Of a stretch of DNA of 64,000 nt, positions 32,429-40,089 are shown piece after piece; within the stretch, counting starts at the first letter, position 1, and every line of letters starts with the position of its first letter. The DNA is from Leucobacter celer subsp. astrifaciens. Its GTDB lineage: Bacteria > Actinomycetota > Actinomycetes > Actinomycetales > Microbacteriaceae. Made by a program: the position numbers and the translations under genes. Location: positions 186,001 to 250,000 of the forward strand of contig NZ_JHEI01000134.1 in the NCBI RefSeq assembly GCF_001273835.1. The letters run 5' to 3'. The notes beneath the pieces are model-generated. The model saw only the letters and a program-made list of their open reading frames with translations. It had not been told where the DNA came from and searched no databases.

Positions 32429-34244
32429 GCGATCCCTCCCCTGCTTCGCGACTCGCGGTGGCCGCCCGCATCAGGGCGGCCAGGCTCGCGGCGAGCACCG
32501 ATCCCGCGCGACCGGCTGCCCAGCCGGTCCGTCCGTCCCGTCGGTACTCGATCAGGGTCAGCGCCTCGCTGCCGCTTCCCGGCCCGATGCTCGTCTGGTG
32601 CAGTTCGAGCACCTCGATCCCGATGCCGAGTCCGGCCAGTGCAGCGGCGAGCGCCTCCACGGGCCCGACCCCCTCGTGCGTCGTGGAGCGTTCCTCTCCG
32701 CGTGCGCGCAGCACGATGCGCGTGCGCGTGGTCTCTCCCGCCTCGAAGGTCTCGCAGGCGACGAGCTCCGCGGCAGCCTCCGCCGGATCCGACAGGTAGT
32801 GGCGTGCGAAGATGTCCCAGATCTGCGCGGCCGAGACCTCATCGCCGGAGTCGTCGGTGTGGGCCTGGACCCGGCCGGCGAGGTCGATCTGCAGCCGACG
32901 GGGCAGCTCGATGCCGTACTCCGTCTCCAGCAGATAGGCGATGCCGCCCTTGCCCGATTGCGAGTTCACCCGGATGACGGCCTCGTAGTCGCGACCGATG
33001 TCCGCGGGGTCGATAGGCAGATAGGGCACGTCCCAGGTGATCTCCCGCTCCTCGCGTCCCTCCGAGGCCGCGCGACGCCGGTGGGCGGCGAAGCCCTTCT
33101 TGATGGCGTCCTGGTGGGTGCCGCTGAACGCGGTGTGCACGAGATCGCCGACGTAGGGGTGACGCGGGTGCACCTCGATCCGGTTGCAGTACTCGACCGT
33201 GCGACGCACCTCGTCGATGTCGGAGAAGTCGATCATCGGGTCGATCCCCTGCGCGTGCAGATTGAGCGCGAGCGTGGCGATGTCGACGTTGCCGGTGCGC
33301 TCCCCGTTGCCGAAGATGCAGCCCTCCACGCGCTGCGCTCCGGCCAGCACGGCCAGCTCGGCGCACGCGATCCCCGTCCCTCGATCGTTGTGAGGATGCA
33401 CCGAGAGGATCACACCGTCCCGACGCGCCAGGTTGCGGTGCATGTACTCGATCTGATCGGCGTACACGTTCGGCGTGGCGATCTCGACCGTGGCGGGGAG
33501 GTTCACGATGACCGGCCGTTCGGGCGTCGCCTCCCAGAGCCCGGTCATCGCATCGCACACCTCGAGTGCGAAGTCGGGCTCCGTGAGGTTGAACACCTCC
33601 GGGCTGAACTCGAAGCGCACGCGGTCCAGGTCACCGGCGAACTCGAGCACGTCGCGTCCGCCCGCGAGGATCAGCTCCAGCAGCTCCTCGCGATCCCGTC
33701 CCAGCACGAGACTCCGCCAGAGCGGCGCGGTCGCGGTGTACATGTGGATCACGACGGGGTTGCGGATGCCCCGGATCGAGGCGACCGTCCGCTCGATGAG
33801 GTCGCGCCGTGCCGGGGTGAACACCACGATCGTGACGTCCTCGGGGGCGATATCCGTCTCGGCGATCAAGCGCACGAAGTCGTAGTCGGTGCGGGAGGCC
33901 GAGGGATACCCGACCTCGATCTCCTTGTACCCCATCGCGACCATGAGTTCGAAGAAGCGGCGCTTGCGCGCCGGGTCCATCGGCTCGGCGAGCGCCTGGT
34001 TGCCGTCGCGCAGGTCGACCGGCACCCACAGGGGCGCGGCGTCGAGTCTGCGGGTCGGCCAGGCGCGGTCGACCAGCGGCACCTCGACTCGGGAGTAGAC
34101 ATCCGAGTAGCGGTGCGAGGGCATCCGAGAGGGGCGCTGCCCGTTCCAGAACGGAGCCGCGTGGGGCGGCGAGGCAGCGCCGGCGTGGGCAGCCGCGGCA
34201 GCGGGCGAAGCGGTGTGGGCGGTGTGAGAAGCGGTGACGGTCAA
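32415..34244 (-). CDS. leuA: 2-isopropylmalate synthase
   Basis: A 609-aa enzyme that condenses acetyl-CoA with 2-ketoisovalerate, the first step of leucine synthesis. The TIM-barrel part carries [10 protein letters not shown] (metal-binding Asp), [11 protein letters not shown] (HxH) and [10 protein letters not shown]. The C-terminal about 150 residues form the LeuA allosteric domain for leucine feedback (ending with [16 protein letters not shown]). The frame opens at a GTG (34295). A TTG at 34244 ([13 protein letters not shown]) preceded by GAAGGA fits better, and a shorter start near [10 protein letters not shown] is also possible. The first about 40 residues are low-complexity. The gene stands alone, with no leuBCD nearby. 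Confidence 0.93.
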   Translation of the reverse strand: MTVTASHTAHTASPAAAAAHAGAASPPHAAPFWNGQRPSRMPSHRYSDVYSRVEVPLVDRAWPTRRLDAAPLWVPVDLRDGNQALAEPMDPARKRRFFELMVAMGYKEIEVGYPSASRTDYDFVRLIAETDIAPEDVTIVVFTPARRDLIERTVASIRGIRNPVVIHMYTATAPLWRSLVLGRDREELLELILAGGRDVLEFAGDLDRVRFEFSPEVFNLTEPDFALEVCDAMTGLWEATPERPVIVNLPATVEIATPNVYADQIEYMHRNLARRDGVILSVHPHNDRGTGIACAELAVLAGAQRVEGCIFGNGERTGNVDIATLALNLHAQGIDPMIDFSDIDEVRRTVEYCNRIEVHPRHPYVGDLVHTAFSGTHQDAIKKGFAAHRRRAASEGREEREITWDVPYLPIDPADIGRDYEAVIRVNSQSGKGGIAYLLETEYGIELPRRLQIDLAGRVQAHTDDSGDEVSAAQIWDIFARHYLSDPAEAAAELVACETFEAGETTRTRIVLRARGEERSTTHEGVGPVEALAAALAGLGIGIEVLELHQTSIGPGSGSEALTLIEYRRDGRTGWAAGRAGSVLAASLAALMRAATASREAGEGSLRAG

Positions 34245-34376
34245 GGCGATTCCTTCGAGTTCGATTCGTGCGACCGGCACAGGCTTCGACTCCACGTCGG
34301 GGAGCCGGTCTGGCTACGCCCCGCCGTGGCGGCGAAGAAGGAGGAACCCGAATGAGATCACGGCTAGACTGTAACA

Positions 34377-34403
34377 CAACTCCTCAGACAAGCTGATGAG
34401 TTG
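34377..34403. promoter_or_regulatory. Operator-like inverted repeat between leuA and gntR
   Basis: CAACTCCTCA, seven bases, then TGATGAGTTG: arms match at 9 of 10 positions. It ends 11 bases before the GntR gene start, in a region with promoter-like AT content. Probable autoregulatory operator of the GntR protein; it could also affect leuA. Confidence 0.65.
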
Positions 34404-34413
34404 AGGCAGACGG

Positions 34414-35106
34414 ATGCGCGAGTGGACGGGCGGGATGATGAGTCGAGTGGTGCGGGCACCCCTGGCGGACCAGGCGGCGGATCTGCTTCTGGAGCGCATC
34501 AGGGCCGGCGAGTGGGCCCTCGGCGAGCGGCTTCCCGGCGAGACGACGCTCGCCCCCCAGCTCGGCGTCGGCCGCTCCACGCTCCGCGAGGCCGTTCGCC
34601 AGCTCGCCGGGCGCGGTGTGCTCGCCTCCCGCCAGGGGTCCGGGGTGTTCGTCACCGCGCTCGACGCCCCGGAGGACTGGGACGCCGTGCTGCGCAGGGC
34701 CGACATCGTGGCGGTGATCGAGGCGCGGATCGCCATCGAGACCGAGGCTGCGGGTCTCGCCGCGGATCGGCGCACCCCCGCCGATCTCCGGGCGATCCGT
34801 CGCGCACTCGAGCACCGGGATCGGCTGCGCACGGAATCCGAGGGTCTCGTCGACGCCGACACCGCCTTCCACCGCGCGATCGTCGCCGCTGCGCATAACC
34901 CGATCCTCGCCGAGCTGTTCGACGGGTTCACGCCTCGGCTGCGTCAGGCGATGATGGATCTGCTCCGCTTCCGCGCAGATCACGCCGACGACGCCGATCA
35001 CGATCTGCACGCCGACCTGGCCCGGGCGATCGCCGACCGCGATGCGCATCGCGCGATGGCCCTGAGTCGCTCGCATCTGCTGCACCTCAAGCGGGCTTTC
35101 GCGTGA
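34414..35106 (+). CDS. GntR-family regulator, FadR subfamily (FCD domain)
   Basis: A 230-aa regulator. The N-terminal winged helix shows LERIRAGEWALGERLPGE, LGVGRSTLREAVRQLAGRGVL and RQGSGVFV. The C-terminal FCD helical domain has Arg/Asp/His ligand positions (EARIAIETEAAG, DTAFHRAIVAAAHNP), which usually bind a carboxylate with a metal. Effector unknown. The start is ATG at 34414; a second ATG-ATG at 34435/34438 with GGGCGGG upstream is an alternative. Divergent from leuA, which makes it a candidate local regulator. Confidence 0.9.
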   Translation: MREWTGGMMSRVVRAPLADQAADLLLERIRAGEWALGERLPGETTLAPQLGVGRSTLREAVRQLAGRGVLASRQGSGVFVTALDAPEDWDAVLRRADIVAVIEARIAIETEAAGLAADRRTPADLRAIRRALEHRDRLRTESEGLVDADTAFHRAIVAAAHNPILAELFDGFTPRLRQAMMDLLRFRADHADDADHDLHADLARAIADRDAHRAMALSRSHLLHLKRAFA

Positions 35107-35109
35107 GGG

Positions 35110-35322
35110 TCAGCCGAGCGACCGCAGTTCGACGCTGAGCGCCCCTGGGGGCGCCTCGAAACGCTCCTGGACGTCGACGCGTCGTGTGCCGCAGTCGCCG
35201 CAGCGCACGTAGAGCACGTATCCGGTCGAAGTGGCGTGCCGCGACTCGACGTACCAGCCGTGCTCGTGGGTTCCGGCAACGACACTGCCGCGGTGACGGG
35301 AATCGCTGTCTCTCCTGATCAT
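35110..35322 (-). CDS. Small hypothetical protein with CxxC pair
   Basis: A 70-aa protein of unknown function. The middle contains VLYVRCGDCGTRRVDV, a single Cys-x2-Cys that might bind metal as a dimer. Widespread short actinobacterial proteins look similar (HGWYVESRHATSTGYVLYVRC). ATG at 35322; it is divergent from the CGNR gene by 25 bases and converges on gntR with a 3-base gap. Confidence 0.7.
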   Translation of the reverse strand: MIRRDSDSRHRGSVVAGTHEHGWYVESRHATSTGYVLYVRCGDCGTRRVDVQERFEAPPGALSVELRSLG

Positions 35323-35347
35323 GCTTCCACTGTGCTGTAATGGTCTT

Positions 35348-35884
35348 ATGCATCTCAACCCTTACGGAGAGTACGCCGTGCTCCTGGCAGCCTCCCTCGC
35401 CAACGACTGGCCCGCCGACCGCGGCGGCATCGTCGCCCGCACGCGCGAGTTCGGCATGACGGTGGGGTTCCCCGAGGAGCCCGAGGATCACGATCGCGTA
35501 CGCCGTGTCATCGACGACTGGCTCGGTGCCGTGGACGCCGCGGAGCCCCGCGAGCGGGCCCGCATCCTGAACGCGCTCATGGCCGAGGCCGCCGCCTACC
35601 CCCGCCTGACCGACCACGACGACGAGGGATGGCACCTGCACTACCGCGACGACGACGCGCGCTCCCTGGCGCACGTGCTCTCAGCCGTCATCAGCGTCGG
35701 CACCTCGCTGCACCTCGCCACCCGCGGCATGCACCGCCTGGCGCGCTGCGCGGCGGGCGAGGATCCGGGGGATCCCTGTTCGGCCGTCGTGGTCGATGTC
35801 ACCCGCAACGGCCGGCAACGCTACTGCTCGGTGCGATGCGCGAACAGGGCTGCGGTGCGGCGCCACCGGGCTCGGTCGGCGTGA
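35348..35884 (+). CDS. CGNR zinc-finger (ABATE-like) putative regulator
   Basis: A 178-aa protein with an N-terminal ABATE-like region (residues 1-125: MHLNPYGEYAVLLAASLAND, ARTREFGMTVGF) and a C-terminal CGNR-type zinc finger (LARCA ... DPCSAVVVDVTRNGRQRYCSVRCANRAAVRRHR). Members are presumed stress-related transcription factors. The ATG at 35348 follows a possible -10 (TGTAATGG) within a few bases, so the message may be leaderless. The ligand set is C-C-C-C. Confidence 0.85.
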   Translation: MHLNPYGEYAVLLAASLANDWPADRGGIVARTREFGMTVGFPEEPEDHDRVRRVIDDWLGAVDAAEPRERARILNALMAEAAAYPRLTDHDDEGWHLHYRDDDARSLAHVLSAVISVGTSLHLATRGMHRLARCAAGEDPGDPCSAVVVDVTRNGRQRYCSVRCANRAAVRRHRARSA

Positions 35885-35894
35885 CGAAGGCGGG

Positions 35895-36968
35895 CTATCC
35901 GTAGCGGTTGATGATGCCCGCGAGGCGGATGTGGGTCTGGAAGCTCGCCTGCATCCTCCGATGGGCGTGGTAGTTCAGCACCACGTGGGTCTGCTGCTCC
36001 GGGTAGTAGAACATGTGCGTGGCCGTGTACCCCAGGCCGCCCACGGGTTCCGGGTAGCCGCGCAGCAGCGGGAAGAAACCCCCGAATCGCAGGGCGACCA
36101 TTCCCGTCCCGTAGTGGATGCCGGGGCGGAACCTGCTGCGCGGCGCCCCGAAGAGACGGATCCACGCGGGATCGCAGAGCCGTCCGCCGTGCAGCTCGCG
36201 CTGGAACCGCACGAGATCGTTCGCCGTCGACGGGCCGCCCATGCCGCTCCCCCAGGTGAGGCTGGGCGCGAACGCTCGCCGGTCGTCGCGTCCGGGATCC
36301 CCGAGCCAGAACGGCGCGAGCCTCGGAACGAGATCGTCGATCTCCTCGGCGCCGGCGTCCACCCACGCAGCGGAATCGGCCATCCCGCAGGGATCGAGGA
36401 TCCGGTCCCGCAGCTGCTCCCCGAAACCGCCGCCTCGCGCCTCCTCGATGATCCGGATCAGCAGCAGGTAGGCGGTGTCGCTGTAGAGGAACCGCTCCCC
36501 CGGTCTGGCGAACGGCGGGAGATGATCGGCCTGTCTCAGGAACTCCGGGACGGTCCACACCCGGGCGGGGTTCGCCCCCACCGCGTCGATCGAGCACTCC
36601 GTAGTGAACCCGCGCGGCGGAAGCATGACATCGGGCAGGCCGGAGGTGTGCGAGAGCAGGTGCTGCACCGTCACGTCACGCGCATTGTCGATACCGGCCG
36701 CCGCTGGGAGCGGAGCGACCTCGTCTGCGGGCAGGAGCTCGCCGAGCGGCGTGTCCGGGTGGCAGTGCCCGTCGTCGAACAGCTGCGCGATGAGGGTCGC
36801 GATGAATACCTTGTCGATGCTCGCGATCCAGAACGGCTGGTCGGGATCGCCGGCGACCAGCTCGAGCCTCGGGCCGGTCACGAGCGCGATGGGCGGGACG
36901 GGGAAGCCTCGGCCGACCGGCCGCTGTATCCGCTCGAGCGACTTCCGGATGGCGGCATCGACACTCAC
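35895..36968 (-). CDS. Serine hydrolase, beta-lactamase/DD-peptidase family
   Basis: A 357-aa class C beta-lactamase-like hydrolase. The active-site tetrad is SIDK (WIASIDKVFIATL, Ser near residue 50), and the Tyr motif is YSD in FLYSDTAYLLL. Further family segments are LLSHTSGLPD and a C-terminal GGLGYTATHMFYYP loop (the HxG/KTG-equivalent region). No signal peptide, so it is probably a cytoplasmic esterase or amidase. GTG start at 36968 with GAGG six bases upstream; the longer open frame is shadow. Divergent from a PadR regulator, which may control it. Confidence 0.88.
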   Translation of the reverse strand: MSVDAAIRKSLERIQRPVGRGFPVPPIALVTGPRLELVAGDPDQPFWIASIDKVFIATLIAQLFDDGHCHPDTPLGELLPADEVAPLPAAAGIDNARDVTVQHLLSHTSGLPDVMLPPRGFTTECSIDAVGANPARVWTVPEFLRQADHLPPFARPGERFLYSDTAYLLLIRIIEEARGGGFGEQLRDRILDPCGMADSAAWVDAGAEEIDDLVPRLAPFWLGDPGRDDRRAFAPSLTWGSGMGGPSTANDLVRFQRELHGGRLCDPAWIRLFGAPRSRFRPGIHYGTGMVALRFGGFFPLLRGYPEPVGGLGYTATHMFYYPEQQTHVVLNYHAHRRMQASFQTHIRLAGIINRYG

Positions 36969-37042
36969 GGCAGCCTCACTCCGGCAGGGACGATGGGAGC
37001 TTCGATGTTCATGGCGACCTCGCGGCGATCCTCGATGGTTAT

Positions 37043-37057
37043 ATATCTCATAGATAT
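37043..37057. promoter_or_regulatory. Operator-like palindrome upstream of padR
   Basis: ATATCTCATAGATAT is a 6-bp perfect dyad around CAT in the AT-rich divergent spacer between the serine hydrolase and the PadR gene. AT-rich dyads of this kind are typical PadR targets, so it probably regulates both genes. Confidence 0.65.
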
Positions 37058-37102
37058 GTCTAGTAGATAGTGCGAGCGACGTCAAGAACTAGACTCGACC
37101 GT

Positions 37103-37624
37103 ATGGCCCACGTCATTCTCGGACTTCTCATGCTGTGGCCGCAGAGCCTCTACGAGCTGACGAAGAACTTCGAGGCGGGAGTCTCGCTGTTCTACAGCGC
37201 CAGCACCGGGAGCATCAAACGTGCGATCGACCGTCTGCTCGCGGATGAGCGGATCGCCGTCGAGTCCTCGGGCGGGCGCCGGGGCAAGAAGGTGTACGCG
37301 GTCACGGATGCGGGACGGGCCGAGTTCCGCCGCTGGATGCTCGACGACCTGTCCGGGAGCGATGCCGAGACCGCGATGCTCGCCCGCGCGTTCTTCCTCG
37401 GGCTGCTGGATGCTGCTGAGCGACCGATCGTCGCCGCCCACATCCGAGATCGCATTCGGGATGAGCTCGGCCGCTTGGAGCATCTCGAAGCTCAGGTTTC
37501 GCGCGCCGAGGTGCCCGGCGGGTTCGAGGACGTCGCCCGGTTCCAGCTGGCGACGCTGCAGTACGGTCTCGCCACGTGCCGGACCGCACTGGGGTGGGCG
37601 GAGGAATACCTGCCGCACCCGTAG
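37103..37624 (+). CDS. PadR-family transcriptional regulator
   Basis: A 173-aa regulator. The winged helix is at about residues 1-85: AHVILGLLMLWPQSLYELTKNF, SASTGSIKRAIDRLL, and the wing GGRRGKKVYAVTDAGRAEFRRW. The C-terminal helical Vir_act_alpha-like dimerisation domain carries RFQLATLQYGLATC. A palindrome lies 46 bases upstream. Likely autorepressor and regulator of the divergent serine hydrolase. Confidence 0.9.
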   Translation: MAHVILGLLMLWPQSLYELTKNFEAGVSLFYSASTGSIKRAIDRLLADERIAVESSGGRRGKKVYAVTDAGRAEFRRWMLDDLSGSDAETAMLARAFFLGLLDAAERPIVAAHIRDRIRDELGRLEHLEAQVSRAEVPGGFEDVARFQLATLQYGLATCRTALGWAEEYLPHP

Positions 37625-37685
37625 GGGCCCGGCGCTCCGGGTGATCCGGTGAACCGGTGCTCCGGTGATCCGGGTGACCTGACGC

Positions 37686-38006
37686 TCAGGGGCAGGCCGA
37701 CTCGCCGACGGCGTCAAGGATCTCCGAGGCGTCGTAGGTGATCACGTCGAGTTCGCCGAAGACGGTGATCTGATCACCCTCCGAGATGTGCCTGCGGGTG
37801 TCGTCGCCGCAGACCGCCCAGGTGTCGACGCGGATCGTGTCATCGCCGACGCGGAGGACAAGGGAGTCTTCGCGAAGACTCTCGACGGTGCCCTCGATCC
37901 CTCCCTGCTCATTGCGGGGAGTATTGCTCGTGCAGGCGGAGAGGAGCACTGGCGCGGTCAGCGCGAGCGCGGCGAGGACCGCACCGCCACTCCGCTGAGC
38001 CCTCAT
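37686..38006 (-). CDS. Small hypothetical lipoprotein
   Basis: A 106-aa secreted lipoprotein with lipobox LLSAC (Cys near residue 25), followed by a small beta-rich domain (GTVESLREDSLVLRVGDDTIRVDTWAVCG, EGDQITVFGELDVITYD) like an OB or DUF5666 fold. Two later Cys residues may form a disulphide. Function unknown. The 60 bases between it and padR contain short imperfect CCGGTGATCCGG repeats. Confidence 0.78.
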   Translation of the reverse strand: MRAQRSGGAVLAALALTAPVLLSACTSNTPRNEQGGIEGTVESLREDSLVLRVGDDTIRVDTWAVCGDDTRRHISEGDQITVFGELDVITYDASEILDAVGESACP

Positions 38007-38089
38007 GACTTCATTGTAAATCGGATCCGAGCGGGGCCGGCAGAAGTCTCAGGCTTCGCCGCTCCCGGCGGCGACACCCCCGGAAAGAC

Positions 38090-38121
38090 GTGAAGACCCC
38101 CGCCGAGGCGGGGGTCTTCAC
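38090..38121. terminator. Strong GC-rich hairpin
   Basis: A perfect 15-bp stem (GTGAAGACCCCCGCC and complement) with a 2-base nominal loop. It sits upstream of the lipoprotein gene on the opposite strand, so it may terminate transcription from whatever occupied this junction. It marks the left edge of the disturbed region. Confidence 0.7.
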
Positions 38122-38195
38122 GGTGTCGGTGGATCCTGGGAGAATCGAACTCGAACCCGGCCCTATGCATCGTCTCGGCTTAGTCATTCTGCCGC
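38122..38195 (-). other. tRNA 3'-end-like segment, candidate attachment junction
   Basis: On the minus strand the sequence ends GGGTTCGAGTTCGATT, then CTCCCAGGATCCACC, resembling a T-arm, acceptor 3' strand and CCA start. The T-stem pairs only partly and no 5' half exists. Such partial tRNA ends mark integration sites of mobile elements, and a replication initiator remnant starts right after. No matching repeat was found elsewhere in the window. The rest of 38122-38333 holds no gene. Confidence 0.3.
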
Positions 38196-38333
38196 GTGAT
38201 TACGTCGTTCCTCAGTGACTTGAACGCCCCTCGATTCCGGCAATTCCCCGCGAAGTGTTGTCAGTTTGTTGTCACGATGGGGGGCTGTCTCGCGCTCACC
38301 TTTCGTATTTCAGGTGGCGCGACTGGGGACGTC

Positions 38334-39659
38334 ATGCCTCAGGATAACTCGCTCCCCCCTGCCCGCGTGGCCGCCGCTCGTGAGGTTGCGGCCTCGCGGT
38401 GTGTGCGTCCGTATCTGACCCCCTCTAGCGCGTCGGTGTCGTGTCGCACACGCTCGTTCTTCGCCTGCCCTCACTGCGCCCTGATCTTCAGACGCGACTG
38501 GTCGCAAATCATCGCAGACGGAGTGACCGATCTTCCTTCGCCTGCACGGCTGCTCTTCGCAACCTTCACAGCACCGTCATTTGGTTGGGTTCACCGCATC
38601 CCATCTCGCCGGGATGATCGGCCCGCACGCTGCGGTGTAGGCGGGTGCATAGTTCCCGTGAGCGACACTTACGCGGCGTCCCGGTAGACAGTAAGAGATA
38701 TGACTATCGTTCGCAGGCTCGTTGGAAGCGAGAGTCTGGCGGGGAACTCTGGCGTTACACGCTCACCTATCTGCGGCGTGCTTTACCTGAGTTTGCCTAT
38801 GTGTCGATGCGCGAGCTGCAACTGCGCGGCACTCAACATGTGCACGTCCTGACTCGCCTTCCCGCTGATGCTCCTGCCGATGTCGCTGAGACAGTGCGCG
38901 ACGTTACGGCGAAGGTGCGCGTTACAGCGTTCGATGGGTTCAAAGCAACCTGGGGTGAACAGGTCGATGTGCGCGACCTTGGCGTGATCGGTGCCGCGAA
39001 CGATGACGCCAAGAAGAGTGCGGCGAGCACTGTCCGTTACATCGGCAAGGTAGTCGAATACATGGCGAAAGACTTGCTTGGGCACGTTGCCGAGCATGGT
39101 GAACGCGGTGCGCGCTTGGCCGCTCACCTTGGGGCGTGCGAGGATGCCGCGCGGGAGGCGCGTTGCTCTCCGAAGTGCCCGCAAGGGTTGGCGTGCACTT
39201 GCCTGCCGAGAGACACGGGCACCTATGAACCGGGCGACTTCGCCAGCATCGCATTCGACGACGGGGCCTTGTCCGAGTGGCTGATAGACCTTCCAAAGCG
39301 AGACAAGGCGTGCCCTGTGCATTCGCGGTTCTGTCAGTCGAACCGACACTCGAACTTCGGAGCGAGCGCACACACGATCACGGTCTCTCACAGCACTGAG
39401 AAGCGGTGGGGCTGGTCATTTTCGGGTCACACTCGCGCTCATTTCCAATGAGTCTCGCAAGGCGTATGCGATGGAACGCGCACGGCGTCAGACCATACCT
39501 GAAGACTTGGCAATGCTGTTGGGTATCGAGAAACCGAAGCTCAACACGAAGCGCGAGTACAGCGATGAGGTAGTGGCGGCAGCGCTAAGCCTGCACCGCC
39601 GCGCACTCGCGCTGGGCGTGGCCAGTGCCAATGACACCCCCACCGCTCGCTTACAGTGA
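38334..39659 (+). pseudogene. Frameshifted RepSA-like HUH replication initiator
   Basis: A rolling-circle replication initiator of the actinobacterial RepSA type, broken in at least one place. The first frame (38334-38687) encodes the zinc motif CPHC, the RRDW segment and the conserved TFTAPSFGWVHR motif, then stops. The reading continues in another frame from about 38663 (LRGVPVDSKRYDY, ELWRYTLTYLRRAL). That part has the HUH motif HVHVLTRL and the candidate catalytic Tyr region VRYIGKVVEYMAKDLL, ending at 39451. A third frame (about 39430-39659, LISNESRKAYAMERARRQ, then IPEDLAMLLG) looks like the C-terminal tail, implying a second frameshift near 39430. Evidence of a dead plasmid or AICE-type element. 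A programmed shift is unlikely, as no slippery site is obvious. Confidence 0.65.
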
Positions 39660-39729
39660 CCGTAGGCCTCAGAGCGTTCTTCGCGGCCACACCCTGCTGT
39701 CTCCACATCCATGAATCGATCCAACATTG

Positions 39730-40089
39730 TCAGTCAGAGGTCATCGCTTCAAGTTCGTCCACAAACGCTATCCACTCGTCGATAAGCACAGGATGGAGAT
39801 TGACCATGCTTGATCGACCATGGAGGACATCCGATGACCGCTTGTAGATATGACGCGCCGTCCTGACAGCCCCCCTAAGCTCATGCAAAGGCGCTTTGTG
39901 TCCATAAGCGGCAGGGATGAACGCGAGTAGCTGGCGGATACGCGACTGTTGCACTGACAAATCACTTTCAGGAAATGATTTTCGTGCGCTTCTGACTGCG
40001 ATTACTTCGATCCGTTGACGAATATCCACGACCAACAACCGCCCGGTTGAATATCCAGCGCTCAAGACTTCATCGTGAGTTTCTTGCAA
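39730..40089 (-). CDS. Small HEPN-like partner of the SMC-like ATPase
   Basis: A 119-aa, all-helical, soluble protein. No family is recognised outright. Residues 84-90 (RSSDVLH) match the Rx4-6H motif of HEPN ribonucleases, in the typical place near the start of a long helix and followed by Gly (HGRSSMVNLHPVLIDEW). Its ATG overlaps the last 28 bases of the ATPase gene, so the two are strictly co-expressed with the ATPase first. GC content is lower than in the conserved chromosome to the left. Function could be a toxin (RNase), an antitoxin, or a regulatory subunit; the HEPN reading is inference from one motif. Confidence 0.65.
   Translation of the reverse strand: MQETHDEVLSAGYSTGRLLVVDIRQRIEVIAVRSARKSFPESDLSVQQSRIRQLLAFIPAAYGHKAPLHELRGAVRTARHIYKRSSDVLHGRSSMVNLHPVLIDEWIAFVDELEAMTSD

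Noticed and set aside
32598..34355. 585-codon plus-strand frame opposite leuA
   Set aside because: Shadow of leuA, whose catalytic motifs are unambiguous.
37625..37685. CCGGTGATCCGG-type short repeats as an iteron cluster
   Set aside because: Too few and too irregular units; lies between ordinary chromosomal genes.
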